Below, piece after piece: positions 21,024 through 31,925 of a DNA stretch of 64,000 bases (position 1 is the stretch's first letter; the number at the start of each line of letters is the position of its first letter). This DNA comes from Tupaia tana (lineage: Eukaryota; Chordata; Mammalia; Scandentia; Tupaiidae): assembly GCA_026018925.1 (NCBI GenBank), contig JAKSZU010000003.1, forward strand, positions 6,306,367 to 6,370,366. The letters are read 5' to 3'. The notes under the pieces are model-generated. The model was not told the origin of the DNA, ran no database searches, and saw only the letters and a program-made list of their open reading frames with translations. The position numbers and the translations under genes are program-made.

Positions 21024-21225
21024 GGGAATGGGGTCACACTCACCATCTCAACAGGATCCTGATCCTGTGATATTTAATCTACATTGCAATAACAGTCTTG
21101 ATCCACTCACTAGCGTAACGTCATCATGGCCTGATCACCTCTTAAAGGTCCCACCTGTCAGCACTGTGGCACTGGAGATTAAGTTCCCAACAGATGAACA
21201 AGAATGCATTCAAACAATAAAATTT
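20785..21225 (-). mobile_element. MaLR (MST/MLT1-type) LTR, antisense
   Basis: The plus strand shows the familiar antisense MaLR words AACAAAATACCATAGACTAG, AGTTCTGGAGACTGAAAG and AAATCAAGGTGCCAGCA. GTCCCACCTGTCAGCAC comes later. A (TG)n(AG)n microsatellite (20966-21020) has expanded inside it. Confidence 0.8.
20966..21020. repeat. (TG)n(AG)n microsatellite
   Basis: TG repeats switch to AG repeats inside the MaLR LTR. Confidence 0.95.
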
Positions 21226-21309
21226 TGCCCCTGGCCTCCAAAATTCATGTCTTTCTTAGCAAAATGTGTCAACTTCAAAGTTCAAAATCTCATATACATA
21301 AGGTATATG

Positions 21310-21560
21310 TATTTTTATTAATTAATTAATTTTTTTATATACATTCGATCACATTGTTTAGCTTACAATGTGAGCATTTCAATATGTGGACATTTCTCCC
21401 CTGTCCTGTTGATCAAAATATCTTTAACCGATAACACCACACCTCCCCATCCCGTCAATGCTCTACCTCCGTATCCCTTCTTCAAATGTCCTTTGTTAGG
21501 CCCCACTCCTCCACACACACCTCATCTGACATTCACACCCATCTCTTGTGTTTGTACAGA
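21310..21560 (-). mobile_element. L1 3' UTR, antisense
   Basis: Close to the complement of the full-length L1's 3' UTR (62330-62590). Shared words include AGCTTACAATGTGAGCATTTC and CATCTCTTGTGTTTGTAC (key blocks). Confidence 0.85.
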
Positions 21561-21720
21561 AAGTGGAAGAATATGGAAGATATATGTTGATGATTATGTG
21601 TAGATAACGTTTTTGTCTCAATTGATATGCAGCATATTCATTCTGGAAAGATTCCTTTTTTATGATGTGGAAATGTACAGTGAATAAATATAAAAAATAA
21701 GAAAATAAGAATAATATTTA
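21560..21720 (+). mobile_element. L1 tail pieces in sense orientation abutting the antisense 3' UTR
   Basis: Starts with CAGAAAGTGGAAGAATATGG, which belongs to the end of L1 ORF2/3' UTR. It then switches to the other 3' module (GTTGATGATTATGTG, ATGCAGCATATTCATTCTGG, ACAGTGAATAAATAT). The orientation flip at 21560 marks a rearrangement. Confidence 0.6.
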
Positions 21721-21846
21721 AAATTTTAAAAACTAAACAACCACCACAAAAATAAGATATGTGTGTGATTCAAGGAATTGTTTATCCTGAGGCAAATTTC
21801 TCTCCAGCTGTGAATTCATGAAATTAAACAAGTTATCTACTTGCAA

Positions 21847-21926
21847 AATACTGGGTTGTTGGAAAGGTCATGATGCATTTTTGCATAGAAAAATATGTCA
21901 TAAGGTTTCCGATGACCTAATACAAG
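21847..21926 (+). mobile_element. Mariner-like miniature element (MITE), copy 1
   Basis: An almost palindromic ~78-bp unit. Left end CTGGGTTGTTGGAAAGGTCATGA, with a complementary right end ending GACCTAATA. The loop includes TTTTGCATAGAAAAATATG. A second copy in inverse orientation lies at 52482-52556. Confidence 0.65.
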
Positions 21927-22079
21927 GGTGGGATTAAACATTCCCATTTCAAAATAGAGAAATAGGCAGGAATAAGAGTAACAGGCCCCAAGCAAGTTCA
22001 AAACTCAGAAGGGTAAAGATCATTGCTTTATTCCATCCTGTTGCTAAAAAGAGAACATGGGGGGTGGGGGTGGGGCAGA

Positions 22080-22285
22080 AGGTGGGGCAGTAGTAAAACA
22101 CAGCTCTCTGTGAGGCTGACCCACATGAGAAGGTTCTAGGTCTGTATCTGGAGACCCTCTCTGTGTATGCCTGGCATGTGCATGCCCATGATCTGGGACT
22201 GGCTGAAACTAGGGTAGATTGCAGTGTTAAAATCTTGTTGGGATACTATCTGTCTGTCTCCCTCTTGCTCCTAGAAGAAATAATA
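22080..22285 (+). mobile_element. Probable old SINE copy
   Basis: Weak resemblance to the SINE order: GCCTGGCATGTGCATGCCCATGATC, in the body position, and a CTGTCTGTCTCCCTC pyrimidine part before an A-rich end. The head is not recognisable. Confidence 0.4.
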
Positions 22286-22289
22286 ATAA

Positions 22290-22650
22290 ACAGAACTCAA
22301 AATACCTTAAACTGGCTGATTTATAAGAATAGAGTTTCTATCCAGTTCACAATTTGGAGGTCCAAAGTCTAGGGTCCACCTCTGGTGAGGATCTTCCTGC
22401 TGGCGGATGACATGACAAAGAGCAAAAGATGCGTGTGCGTGTCTGTGTGCTCCTGTGCTTGTCCCTTTCTCTCTTCTTGTAAGTGCACCAGCTCCAATTA
22501 CTGGGCTCACCCTAATGACCTTAATCCTAATCTCCTCCCAAAGACCATACCGTTCAACATCACAGTTAGAAATAAGTTTCTATCCTCTGAATCTGTCATA
22601 ACCAAATCCCAACACATGAATTTTTAGGGGACATTCCAGTCCTAACAAAC
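22290..22650 (-). mobile_element. MaLR-type LTR, antisense
   Basis: Antisense MaLR words: CAAAATACCTTAAACTGGCTG at the start, CACCCTAATGACCTTAATC in the middle and CCCAACACATGAATTTT at the end. Confidence 0.8.
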
Positions 22651-23395
22651 GTTAAGTATTAAAGTTAGAGAATAATCTCCTCTGACTCCATGTTCCATAT
22701 CTTGGGATGTTCCATATCTTGGGAATCTTGGGATACGATGAAGACAGGACTCTGAGACAACTGGTAGCCCTGCCCCTAGGGTCTCTGTCTTCAGTCCACC
22801 AGCAGCTCTCCCTCGAGTTGTACATGGTGGCCCTACAATTTGGGAGTCTCAGTGGTCACCCCACTTCCATGGCTCCACTAATCTGTCCTAATGTGAACTC
22901 AGTGTGGTAATTTTCTCGCTCTGACAAGTCTCTGCTGGATCCCCAGGCCATTTGACATTCTTTGAGATTAAGGTGTGTGCCATGGCCCCACAGCCCACAC
23001 ACTGTGCATCTACAGAGTTAGAGCTGTGTGCGTGCCACCAGAGCATACAGCTTGTGCCCTCTAGAGCTGTGTCCTGAGTGGTAGCTTGGGCTGTCTGACC
23101 CATGACGTGATAGCCATGCAGAATTGACTGGAATGTAGGGCACAGACACTTACGCAGTGAAGGGCAGTAAATGCTGATTTCCCATCTGTGCCCTGGGATT
23201 CTCTTTGGGAATCTCGACCTCAAGCCCTTTTACTGTCCCTGTCATAGAAGGATCAGCCTGTGAAATCTTGAAATACCTTTGGGGATGGTCTCCTAGTCTC
23301 CTAATGAATATTATAGAATCAGATTTCTCTCTACCCATTGCATGGTTGCTTGACTACACTTTTGGCATTCTCTCCCAAACACACTTTTCATTGCT
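22651..23395. other. Intronic sequence, no gene recognised
   Basis: Apart from a 17-bp tandem duplication (ATGTTCCATATCTTGGG at about 22689 and 22709) I see nothing assignable. Confidence 0.5.
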
Positions 23396-23399
23396 TCTT

Positions 23400-23661
23400 T
23401 CTTTCTTTTTTTCCTTTCTTTTCTTGCTATAGAGCATGTGTGCTAACCAGAAAGACAGAGAGAGACAGAGAGACAGTAAGTGAGAAATCACCCTCCCCTG
23501 GGGGAATGGCCATGGTGCAATCCCTTCTCCATTCTACTCTCAGGATCTTGGGCACGCACACACATACGCCCAGCATGAGTTTAAGCCACTGGGGCCAGGA
23601 CTTGAACCAAGGTCGACTATATGGGAGTCCAGCGACATAGCCATTTCACCAACTGCTGATC
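23400..23661 (-). mobile_element. tRNA-derived SINE
   Basis: Complete minus-strand copy from CTTGCTATAGAGCATGTG to the head ending CACCAACTGCTGATCC. Confidence 0.85.
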
Positions 23662-23790
23662 CTCTTTTCTTTTCTTTTCTTTTCTTTTCTTTTCTTTTCT
23701 TTTCTTTTCTTTTCTTTTCTTTTTTCTTTTCTTTTTTTCTTTCTTTCCTTCTTTCCTTCTTTCTTTCTTTCTTTCTTTTTTTTTTGAGAG
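23662..23790. repeat. (TTTTC)n/(CTTT)n pyrimidine tract
   Basis: Expanded tail of the downstream antisense SINE, about 125 bp. Confidence 0.95.
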
Positions 23791-24027
23791 AAATTTTTGC
23801 TATAGGGTGTATGCACTTGCTGTAGAGACAAAGACAGAAAGTGAGAAATCACCCCCCATGGGGAGGGTCACACCACAGTCCCTTCTCCAATCTTCTCTTG
23901 GGATCTTGGGCACACATACACATGCACCTGGTGTGAGGTTTTTTTTTTAGTCCCTTCATCCAGAACTCAAACTCCGGTCAACTATGTGGGAGTCTAGCAA
24001 TGTAACCGTTACACCATCTGCTGGTCT
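23783..24027 (-). mobile_element. tRNA-derived SINE with expanded tail
   Basis: Minus-strand copy with the body TTTTTGCTATAGGGTGTA and a head ending CACCATCTGCTGGTCTC. The pyrimidine tract at 23662-23790 is its tail, so two SINEs sit end to end. Confidence 0.85.
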
Positions 24028-24629
24028 CATACACACTTTTATTCTTTCCATGGCCAAAGAGGGTGCTCCAAATGGTAACATTCTGCTTCCCTTTTAATTA
24101 TATATTCTGTCTTCAAATCATTTGCCTTCTCTCACTTTACTGTATGCAGTGAAAAAGAGCCAAATATTAATAGTTCCTTCAGTGTTTTGCTTAGAAATTT
24201 CTTCCACCAGGTAGCTTAGTTCATTGCTCTTAGATTCTGCTTTCCATAAAGTCCTCTGGCATGGACACGATTTAGCCACGTTTTCCCACTTTCTAAAAAG
24301 AGCGGCCTTCATGCCAGTTTCTGACCTTGTTCGTCAGTTCCTGACGAGACCTTGTGAGCATGGCATCACATGTCTGCTAACAGTCTAGTCTCAGCCACTT
24401 AATTGTTCTCTAAGAAGTTTCAGCACTTCCCTACAGTTCGTTTCTTATTCTGAGCCTTCCCTAGTATCACCCCAGACGCTTCATTCACAGCAATGATGGC
24501 TTTTTTTTTTTTTTCCCAGAAAGATCCTTCAGATTCTTCTAGCCTCATCCTATTACCTATTTCTAAAACTATCTCCACATTTTAAGGTGTGTCGCATAGC
24601 AACAGCCCCACTTCTCATACAAATTTTCT

Positions 24630-25035
24630 TCCTTGGTCTGTTTTGTGTTGTTATAAAAGAATAACCTCAACGAGGTTATTTATAAGAACACAGATTTATT
24701 TTTTGTAGGTCTGGAGCCTGAGAAATTCAAGACTGAAAGGCTCGTGGACGGTGTATGGCAAAGGCCTTTTTGCTGTGTCATCTGAGGACAGAAGGCAGAG
24801 GTCGAAAGAGGATATGAGACAAAGAGAGGGGGAGAGAGAGAGAGAGAGAGTGAGAGTGAAAGCGAGAGCGAGAGACAGAAAGAGATAGAAGGAAAGGGGG
24901 TGGAACTCATCCTTTATCAGGAACCCCCTACTGAGATAGCTAAGCCACTCCCACAATAATGGCATCTCTTAATGATCCTACCTCTCAACACTGTTTCAAT
25001 GATAATTGAAACACATTACATCTTCAAACCATAGC
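24630..25035 (-). mobile_element. MaLR-type LTR, antisense
   Basis: Antisense MaLR features: TTTGTGTTGTTATAAAAGAAT, TCTGGAGCCTGAGAAATTC and, later, CCTACCTCTCAACACTG. A (GA)n tract (24826-24875) lies in the middle. Confidence 0.75.
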
Positions 25036-25494
25036 CCCAGCAAAGAGAAAAATGTCCCCAACCAACTTTCTCATTTTCTCATCGCTTACCCTTCTATTTC
25101 TTCTGAATCTCTACACTTTCTTCTCATGATGTAGCCATAATAGCCAAGTTGAAGAGAGACTGAAACATTCTCTGATTTGTCCAGGGCTTGACACAGTGTC
25201 TTACCTCCCGCTTTCCACATTGAGGATACATCAGGATAGCTAATTCTGCCTCACTATCCAGTTTAGAGGAGGATTAAGATGGAGGAGGTGGGAGTAATTG
25301 CTTATAAGTAATTCTTATCCAGGTCCCTAATTTCTCTGCTCCTGGGGGCCTTGTTATAACCAATGACTGAACAGGCTGACTCTCTTGGTGTGTCACGTAA
25401 CCCTCCCTTTGCTCCCTTATCAGTAGAAATTGACTTTGTCAGTTGAGCTTTTTCTGGCTTAAAGTGCCATCATCTAGCTGGGTCTAAATTCTGC

Positions 25495-25763
25495 AGGAAG
25501 GCTGGGCAGTTGTGAGTCTGGACCAGCGTGGCTAATGGTGGGCACTTGCTCCTGCATAAGTGGTTAGACAGTGGTTCACTTTCCATTGGCAAGAGCTTAT
25601 ATTGCCTCACGAATGAGTCTAGCAGTTACAAGAAGCTGGGCAGCTCTTGGGTCTGGACCAGCTTGAATAATTGTGGGCACTGGTTCCTGCATCTGTGGTT
25701 AGAGGATGTTTCACTTTGCACCTGCAAGAGCTTATGTAGCCTCACAAAAGAGTCTGGCAGTTA
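25495..25763 (+). repeat. Tandem duplication, two ~134-bp units
   Basis: Units 25495-25628 and 25629-25763 share GTCTGGACCAGC, GTGGGCACT-G-TCCTGCAT, GTGGTTAGA, AAGAGCTTAT and GTCTGGCAGTTA-type blocks. One frame is open through both units (25528-25830), but with no recognisable protein domain and no splice support. Confidence 0.8.
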
Positions 25764-26837
25764 TCAGATTCCTGGGAAGGCCTGGATGACAGGGATAACT
25801 GGGCCTTCTGACCACCATCAACTAGGGTAGCACAGACTTCTTTGCAGGCAGTTGCAGGGGGAGCAGAAAGAGAAAGCAAATGACAACGCATCGGCCTTCG
25901 CAGGGCTGCCTGCATCATGCTTTCTGTTGTGATGTTGTCCAAAGCAAGTCCCACAGCCCACCCAGATCACAGGGCTGTATCTTGAAGGAGGGGTTACAAA
26001 TCCATGTCCCAAAGAGGCGTGCACACAGGGATGGGCTCATGTGTAGCCATGTATGCAATCTCCATCGATTTTCATCCACGCTATCAACACTGGCCAGCGG
26101 GTGCAGTGCTAGAGTTGGCCTCTGGTACGTTTTCATTCACCGCCCTTTGCTGCCTTTTCTATTCCCCTTCCCTATGTCCAACCAGTGCCCTCAGGATGTC
26201 CCTGGGAGGAAGCCATCCACTGTGTTGCTGACCAATAATTATGTGGACACCCATCCTCAATTGATGCAGACAGTCTTAGCCTTCCTCTACCTGGTGCTCT
26301 CAGTCATAAAACTTTTGGAAATAGACTTTTTACACCCCAGGATTCTGGTTGTCCAACATGGGAGACTCAACCTTAAGGATAGGGAAGGGTTGTACAGCCC
26401 ACCTCTATAGTTTCATAATGAGAAGAAGAGCTGCATTTTGAAACTAAGTTGGAGAGGGAAATCTCACAATGCCAATGTCCCAAGGTAGGATTTTGTGTTA
26501 TCTCCTGCATGACCTCCTTAGGAACAGCAACTAGAGCAGCTCATAGTTCCAACCTGAAACCTTGTATCTCCTCCTCTGTGGGCTACAGAGGTATAAAGGT
26601 CAGAGAAAGAAGCCCAGAAGAGTCTTGAAAAGAGAAACTGAAGACAGGAGAGGGCAACGACCCATGTCCTGGGAGATGGACACCAGGCCAGAGGGGTTTC
26701 CAGGAACTTCCTGTGAGTTCAGAGGGAGCTCAGGGTGAAGCCACCATCACAGAGAGGGACAGTGGAGTGTGGGCTCTGCAGGGAAAACTGCTGGAGGGAC
26801 ATTCTAACACTATTGCTTTTGTTCCTTGATGTCCCAG
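25764..26837. other. End of the GIMAP4 intron, no other gene recognised
   Basis: Moderately GC-rich sequence with overlapping short frames on both strands. None shows a family match. It ends at the acceptor of the main GIMAP4 exon. Confidence 0.55.
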
Positions 26838-27769
26838 GGTTGGAAAATGAAGATTCCAGAGATTCCCAGCTGAGAATTGTCCTAGTGGGTAAAACTGGAG
26901 CAGGAAAAAGTGCAACTGGGAACAGCATCCTCGGAGAGAAAGTGTTTCGTTCCAGCCTGTCAACTAAGTCCATCACCAAGACCTGTGAGAAGCGCAGCAG
27001 CAGGTGGCAGGGAAGAGAGCTCGTCGTGGTGGATACACCTGGCATTTTTGACACAGAGGTGCCAGATTTCGACACGTGCAGGGAGATCGCTCGCTGCATC
27101 CTGCTGACCTCCCCGGGGCCTCACGCTATGCTCCTGGTGGTCCCGCTGGGCCGTTACTGTAGGGAAGAGCAGGAGGCCACAAAGAAGGTCCTGACAATGT
27201 TTGGAGACAGGGCAAGAAGATTCATAGTTCTCGTTTTCACCAGGAAGGATGACTTGGAAAACACTGATATCCACGAATACCTGGAGGACGAGCCAGGAGG
27301 CATTCGGGAGCTGGTGGACGAGTTTGGTGGCCGCTACTGTGCATTGAACAACAAAGCAACGGGGGCTGAGCAGGAGGCCCAGAGGGAGCAGCTGCTGGCT
27401 CTGGTCCAGCGCGTGATGAGGGAGAACCAAGGAGAATGCTACACTAACAAGATGTACCGGAGGGCGGAGGTGGAGATTCAGAATCAAATCCACCTGTTGC
27501 AAGAAAAGCACAGAGCAGAGCTGGAGAGGGAGAAAGAACAGATAAGATTGGAGTATGAACAGGAAATCAGAAAGCTGAAAGATGAGCTGGAACAGGAAAA
27601 GAGAAAGGCACAAATGGAGAAGGAATTAGCAAAAAGGGAGGCTTTCTATGATGACAGGCAGAGAAATGCCAGAAGCGAAGTTGAGAGTCAGAATCAGGTC
27701 CTTGACATAATCCTCAAAGTATTAGAAATTGCTTCCTGTGTTTTCAAATCTCTGTTTAAGGATGATTAA
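26838..27769 (+). CDS. GIMAP4: GIMAP4 main exon: GTPase domain and coiled-coil tail
   Basis: GIMAP4 is a cytoplasmic, membrane-associated GTPase of lymphocytes in the AIG1/septin-like GTPase family. It is linked in mouse and rat to T-cell death kinetics. Joined to 20626-20644 it gives 316 aa. AIG1 domain: P-loop [11 protein letters not shown] (residues 24-34), G3 DTPG (72-75), the family box SPGPHAMLLV (98-107), G4 TRKD (141-144) and a G5-like ALNNKA (175-180). From about residue 225 to 290 the sequence is Glu/Lys-rich heptad-like coiled coil. The extreme C-terminus is weakly hydrophobic. The acceptor GATGTCCCAG ends at 26837. The open frame continues upstream into intron, but the phase supports the splice. 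All motifs are intact, so this is very likely a working gene. Identification over other GIMAPs rests on the C-terminal coiled coil and overall similarity. Confidence 0.93.
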
Positions 27770-27905
27770 ACTGCCAAAAACCAGTCTATATTTTCTGCAT
27801 ATTCCCTGGCTGCCCTGCCCTATGCGAGTCATTAGGGTGCTCTAGTTTGTTTCCCAGGTCCAGGAAGTGTGCTGGACTTCATTTTTGTCAATCTGTACTT
27901 GATTG

Positions 27906-27911
27906 AATAAA
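27906..27911 (+). terminator. GIMAP4: GIMAP4 polyadenylation signal
   Basis: AATAAA lies 137 bases after the stop codon, in a short 3' UTR. A SINE inserted about 25 bases downstream, close to where cleavage would occur. Confidence 0.6.
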
Positions 27912-27936
27912 CAGGAGAGGGATAAATCCATAATTT

Positions 27937-28192
27937 TTTTGAGAGGTTTTTGCTATAGGGTGCGTTCACTCACCAGAAAGACAGAGAGAGACAGAGAGAC
28001 AGGAAGCGAGAAATCACCCCCCAGGGGGCATGGCTACACCACAATCCCTTCTCCTCCATTCTCCTCTTGGGATCTTGGGCATGCATGCACATGCGCCCAG
28101 CGTGAGTTTAAGTCACCAGGTCCGGGACTCGAACTGCGGTCTACTTTGTGGGAGTCCGGTGACATAGCCATTATGCTAACTGCTTGTCCCTA
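27937..28192 (-). mobile_element. tRNA-derived SINE just past GIMAP4
   Basis: Complete minus-strand copy. Flanks TAAATCCATAATTTTT and TAAATCCGTAATTTTT form the target-site duplication. Confidence 0.9.
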
Positions 28193-28205
28193 AATCCGTA
28201 ATTTT

Positions 28206-29877
28206 TGAAAGTGATTAAATGTTTAAAAAGTAAGAAAGTCTAAAAAAAAAAAGTACTGATGTTTGCTCCCTTGAGAATTTTTCCTCAGACATAAAAGGAA
28301 CGTAGGAGACCAAAGAAGATGACGCCAACCTGTATCTCCCAATTATTTAGAGTTTTTCCTCTAGATTCTTTCAAGATTGGCAGATAATCTTCCCCTGTAG
28401 CTTCTTCTCATTTACTTTTGCCTTTAGGAACACAGTGATCATCTTACCCATATAGTCTCTTAGACTGATTTATCTTTTTGCATTAAGTAATCTAACAGAG
28501 ATAGTCGTAGCATTCTTTCTAGATGAATGACAATTTGTTTAATTATGTTTTAACATAAGGACTCACATCATTTCCTATATTTTGCTCTTTGAAGAACAAA
28601 GATGTTTTTGAAAATAGATGTCTCAGAACTCAACTACACAGTGATCCCCAGATGTCAAAAGAGAGAAAGAGAGCAATCAGTTCAACAGAAAATGGAACAA
28701 TACTTGGTTTAATCCTGTCGATCTGTGGAAACTCTGAAGAACCTCAATTTAACCAATGAGGTAAATAACCATGGGTCTTTTCTCGAGGAACAAACTGCTG
28801 CAACCCCACCTCCATAGAGCTACACTTTGAGTGCTCGGCTTCTGCCCTCACCCAGTTGGATCATTTGCTTATTGTTACTATAATAAAACTTTCAGTTCTC
28901 TCATGTTTGTTCAGAATTTTCATCCATTTTGTCTTGGAAAATACCACTGTAATTTCTAATAATATTGGAATGAATTTCATTATTTGGTGAAAATTTTAAG
29001 ATGATGTTGAAGCTAGACTTGGTCTACTGTCATGACATCTCCCCTTCTTATTTTCCCTAAAAAGTTTGAGCCACCTTCTCAACCCTTCCATGACCTAAAT
29101 ATCACCATGTACTTGGCTTTCATTATGTGTTGATAGAAATTATGAGCAACCAAGTTTTCTGAGACTTGTGCAATCCTATTCAGGCAAAAAAGTTCTTGTT
29201 GCACAGATAAAATACTAGGTGAAGTCCATCCGTTTTCTACTGTGCCCTCCTTGTCTAATACTCTCTAGGAATCCACAAAGCATGTTTACGCCCTGGTGGT
29301 CACATGACCTATGTCAACTTGCCCTGTTTTGCCATCTTCAAATTGGTTTCTCCATGTCCTAAACTAGAACATACACCTGTCCTTTATTTTCCAAGATCAC
29401 AAATTAGTTTAGAGTGAGCATTTATAAAGATGTTAGCAAAGGCTAGAGGACAAGAGAAGCATCACAGAATGACGTGATTCCTTAGAAATGGTCACCCAGA
29501 GTGAGACAGTCTGTCTCCTTGTACTGAATGTGAGTGTACTTCACATTTACTGTTTCCATCATTGGAGTTTCTGCCAAAATTTTGAGAATGAATTTAATTT
29601 TCTATCATACTATAAACTTTTATAAGTGATACTTGAACAGAAATCCACAAATTCTTCCCCCCAAAAAGTAAATATAGATTTACTATGAAAAGAAGTCTTT
29701 AACTGTAGCAGAGTCTGTGTAACGCACACTCGATTATTCTCACCCTTGCAGTCAGATTACTACTGTAGATGAGGGAGACAGAAAAAAACAAAAACAAACA
29801 AACAAAAAGTTGTGCCCTTAATATAAGGTGGGGGTGTGAAAAGTCCAAGTGAAAAACCTGGCAACCAAGGAAACATA
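28206..29877. other. Intergenic, no feature recognised
   Basis: AT-rich sequence without a recognisable repeat body or coding exon. It may contain old decayed elements. Confidence 0.5.
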
Positions 29878-30010
29878 CAGGTCCAGCAGGTGGTGTGTTG
29901 GTTAAGGCTCTGGACTCTCACACGGCCGATTGCGGTTCGAGTCTCAGAAGTGGTGGCTTGTTTTCTTCCTTTCTCTCTCTCTCTCTGGTCAGATTAAAAT
30001 AAATGTATAA
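29878..30010 (+). mobile_element. Short-form tRNA-derived SINE
   Basis: Head GTCCAGCAGGTGGTGTGTTGG with a good B-box-like GGTTCGAGTC, then a pyrimidine stretch and GATTAAAATAAATG end. The long body is missing, which defines the short subfamily. Confidence 0.85.
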
Positions 30011-30834
30011 AGCAATAAAATTAATTATTAAAAGAAAACATACAACTATGGATGGAGGATGTCATCCCATTTTAATAACAGCCACTGTAATCAAATCAAG
30101 ATTTTACTCACATAGGAGTAGACAAGCAGAAAATATTAGAAACAAAAATCCTGACATAAATATCTTAGAGAATATGAGATTTTGACAAATGACAAATGTG
30201 GCATTTTCAGTTCAGTGGGAAATGGACCCCTAATTTACCAAATCAGGCACAAAAATTAGTTGAAAAATAAAATTGACTTGCTTAAGCTTTTGTAACAATC
30301 TGCTGAGTCTGGGGAAGGCTGGAGGCAGGGACTTCTGAAGGGAGACCACAGATTGGAGCACCTGACCACAGATCTCCATCCAGAAGATGAGCAACTGGAC
30401 AGGCCTGAGGCCATGTCTTCTGATTTCTGATCCTCCTCCATCACTGTCAGCACCTGTTACCCTCCCAGGAGGAGACAACCAGAGACCCACTGCTACACAG
30501 CGTGAAAATAGCAAAAGAGGATTGTGTGGGGAGGCATTTTCCGTATTTCCTCTCATTGCCTTGCTATCAGTTGGTCAAACTCCCTGGAAGGGCTTGAACC
30601 TGAGAGCAGTGGAGGTGCATCTGGGGTGCATCGGTGTGCTGACAGAAGAATGGGTTTTGAACGTGTTCAACATAAAGTAACAGTAAGTAGTGCAGATGGT
30701 GGATCTGTTATTGCTCTGATTTGATCAGCACACATTATGTATGTGTTTTGCAAAACCACACTGTACCTCACAGTTATGTACAATTACATGTAGAGTGGAA
30801 ATTACAACAAAAATTAATATTAAATTTTTTTAAA
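30011..30834. other. Intergenic, no feature recognised
   Basis: Short frames on both strands near 30230-30700 lack any recognised domain. Nothing supportable. Confidence 0.45.
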
Positions 30835-31925
30835 AAACAAGGCAAGTAAAAGTTGGTTCTTTGAAATACCAACAGAATTAATAAATTGTTAAGTAGTCTG
30901 GAAACAGAGAGAAGGCTAAAATTACTAAAATCAAGAATGAAGGAGGGTTATAAGTAACTGACCTTATAGAAATAAAAAAAAGACTATAAGAGAATACTAA
31001 GAATAACTGCATGCCGATAAGTCATATAACTTGAGTGGAAATGGACAAATTCCTAGAAAGACACAAACTACTAAAACTTACTCAAGAAGAAATAAAAAAC
31101 TTGAACAGGCCTGTAACAACTGAAAAGACTGAATTAGAAATGATTATTTAAAAACCAAACTGTCCATAAAGAAGAATTCAGTGTCTGACGGCTTCATTGC
31201 TGGATTCTACTACACTTTGAAGAAGAGTTAATAAGAACACTTTCAAAAAAACGAGAGGAGGGAACCAGCAGTTAGCGTAATGGCTATGTCGCTGGACTCC
31301 CACGTAGTTGACCGCGGTTCGCGTCCCGGACCCGGTGGCTTAAAACTCACGCCGGGCGCGTGTGCGTGCGTGCCCAAGATCCCGAGAGGAGAACGGAGGA
31401 GAAGGGATTGCGGCGTGACCATCCCCCCTGGAGGGTGATTTCTCGCTTTCTGTCTCTCTGTCTCTCTCTGTCTGTCTGGCGAGCGCACGCGCCCTATAGC
31501 GAAAACCTCTCAAAAAAAAAAAAAACAACAACAACAACAAACAACAACAACAACAACAACAAAAAACGAGAGGAGAGTGTAAGTCACAATTTATTCTATG
31601 AGGTTGGTATTATCTGAAGATATACAAATAAAACTATGGACAAGTATTTTTTATACTTTTAGACATAACAAAAAATAACTAGCAAGTTGAATATAATAAT
31701 TTATAAGAACAAGTATATATTATGAAAAATAAAACCATACACAAATCATGCATAGCTGGGATTTATCCCCGGAATGCAAGATTGGTTCAATATATAATTA
31801 CTGATCGCTGTATGGTACCATATTAATAAAATGGACAAAAATCATATGATCATCTCAATAGATGCAGAAAATATTGACAAATACTAGTTTATGATAAAAA
31901 ACCGTTGATAGTGGCAAATAAGATA
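30835..31925 (+). mobile_element. Old L1 ORF2 reverse-transcriptase region, split by a SINE
   Basis: Decayed L1 ORF2 wording: AGTTGGTTCTTTGAAATACC, AAATGGACAAATTCCTAGAAA, GGAATGCAAGATTGGTTCAA, ATCATCTCAATAGATGCAGA. Stops are frequent. Confidence 0.8.
31260..31560 (+). mobile_element. tRNA-derived SINE, near-consensus, with (AAC)n tail
   Basis: Very well preserved CpG-rich copy: GGAACCAGCAGTTAGCGTAA head, B-box-like GGTTCGCGTCC, CACGCCGGGCGCG body, CCCTATAGCGAAAACCTC end. Its tail grew into (CAA)n. Flanking AAAAAACGAGAGGAG (31245-31259 and 31561-31575) is a perfect 15-bp target-site duplication. Confidence 0.95.

Noticed and set aside
23662..23790. Possible triplex or CRISPR-like repeat array
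   Set aside because: A simple pyrimidine microsatellite grown from a SINE tail. No spacers.
25880..26410. 176-codon open frame in the GIMAP4 intron
   Set aside because: No recognisable domain, overlapping frames open on the other strand as well, and no good splice signals around it.
26735..26837. Upstream extension of the GIMAP4 main open frame, with its own ATG
   Set aside because: The acceptor at 26837 and the phase-matched first exon at 20626-20644 explain the N-terminus. The extension has no similarity to GIMAP proteins.
31262..31335. Possible functional tRNA gene
   Set aside because: The A-box- and B-box-like segments are part of a SINE head with SINE body, tail and target-site duplication, and no cloverleaf with a clear anticodon is kept.
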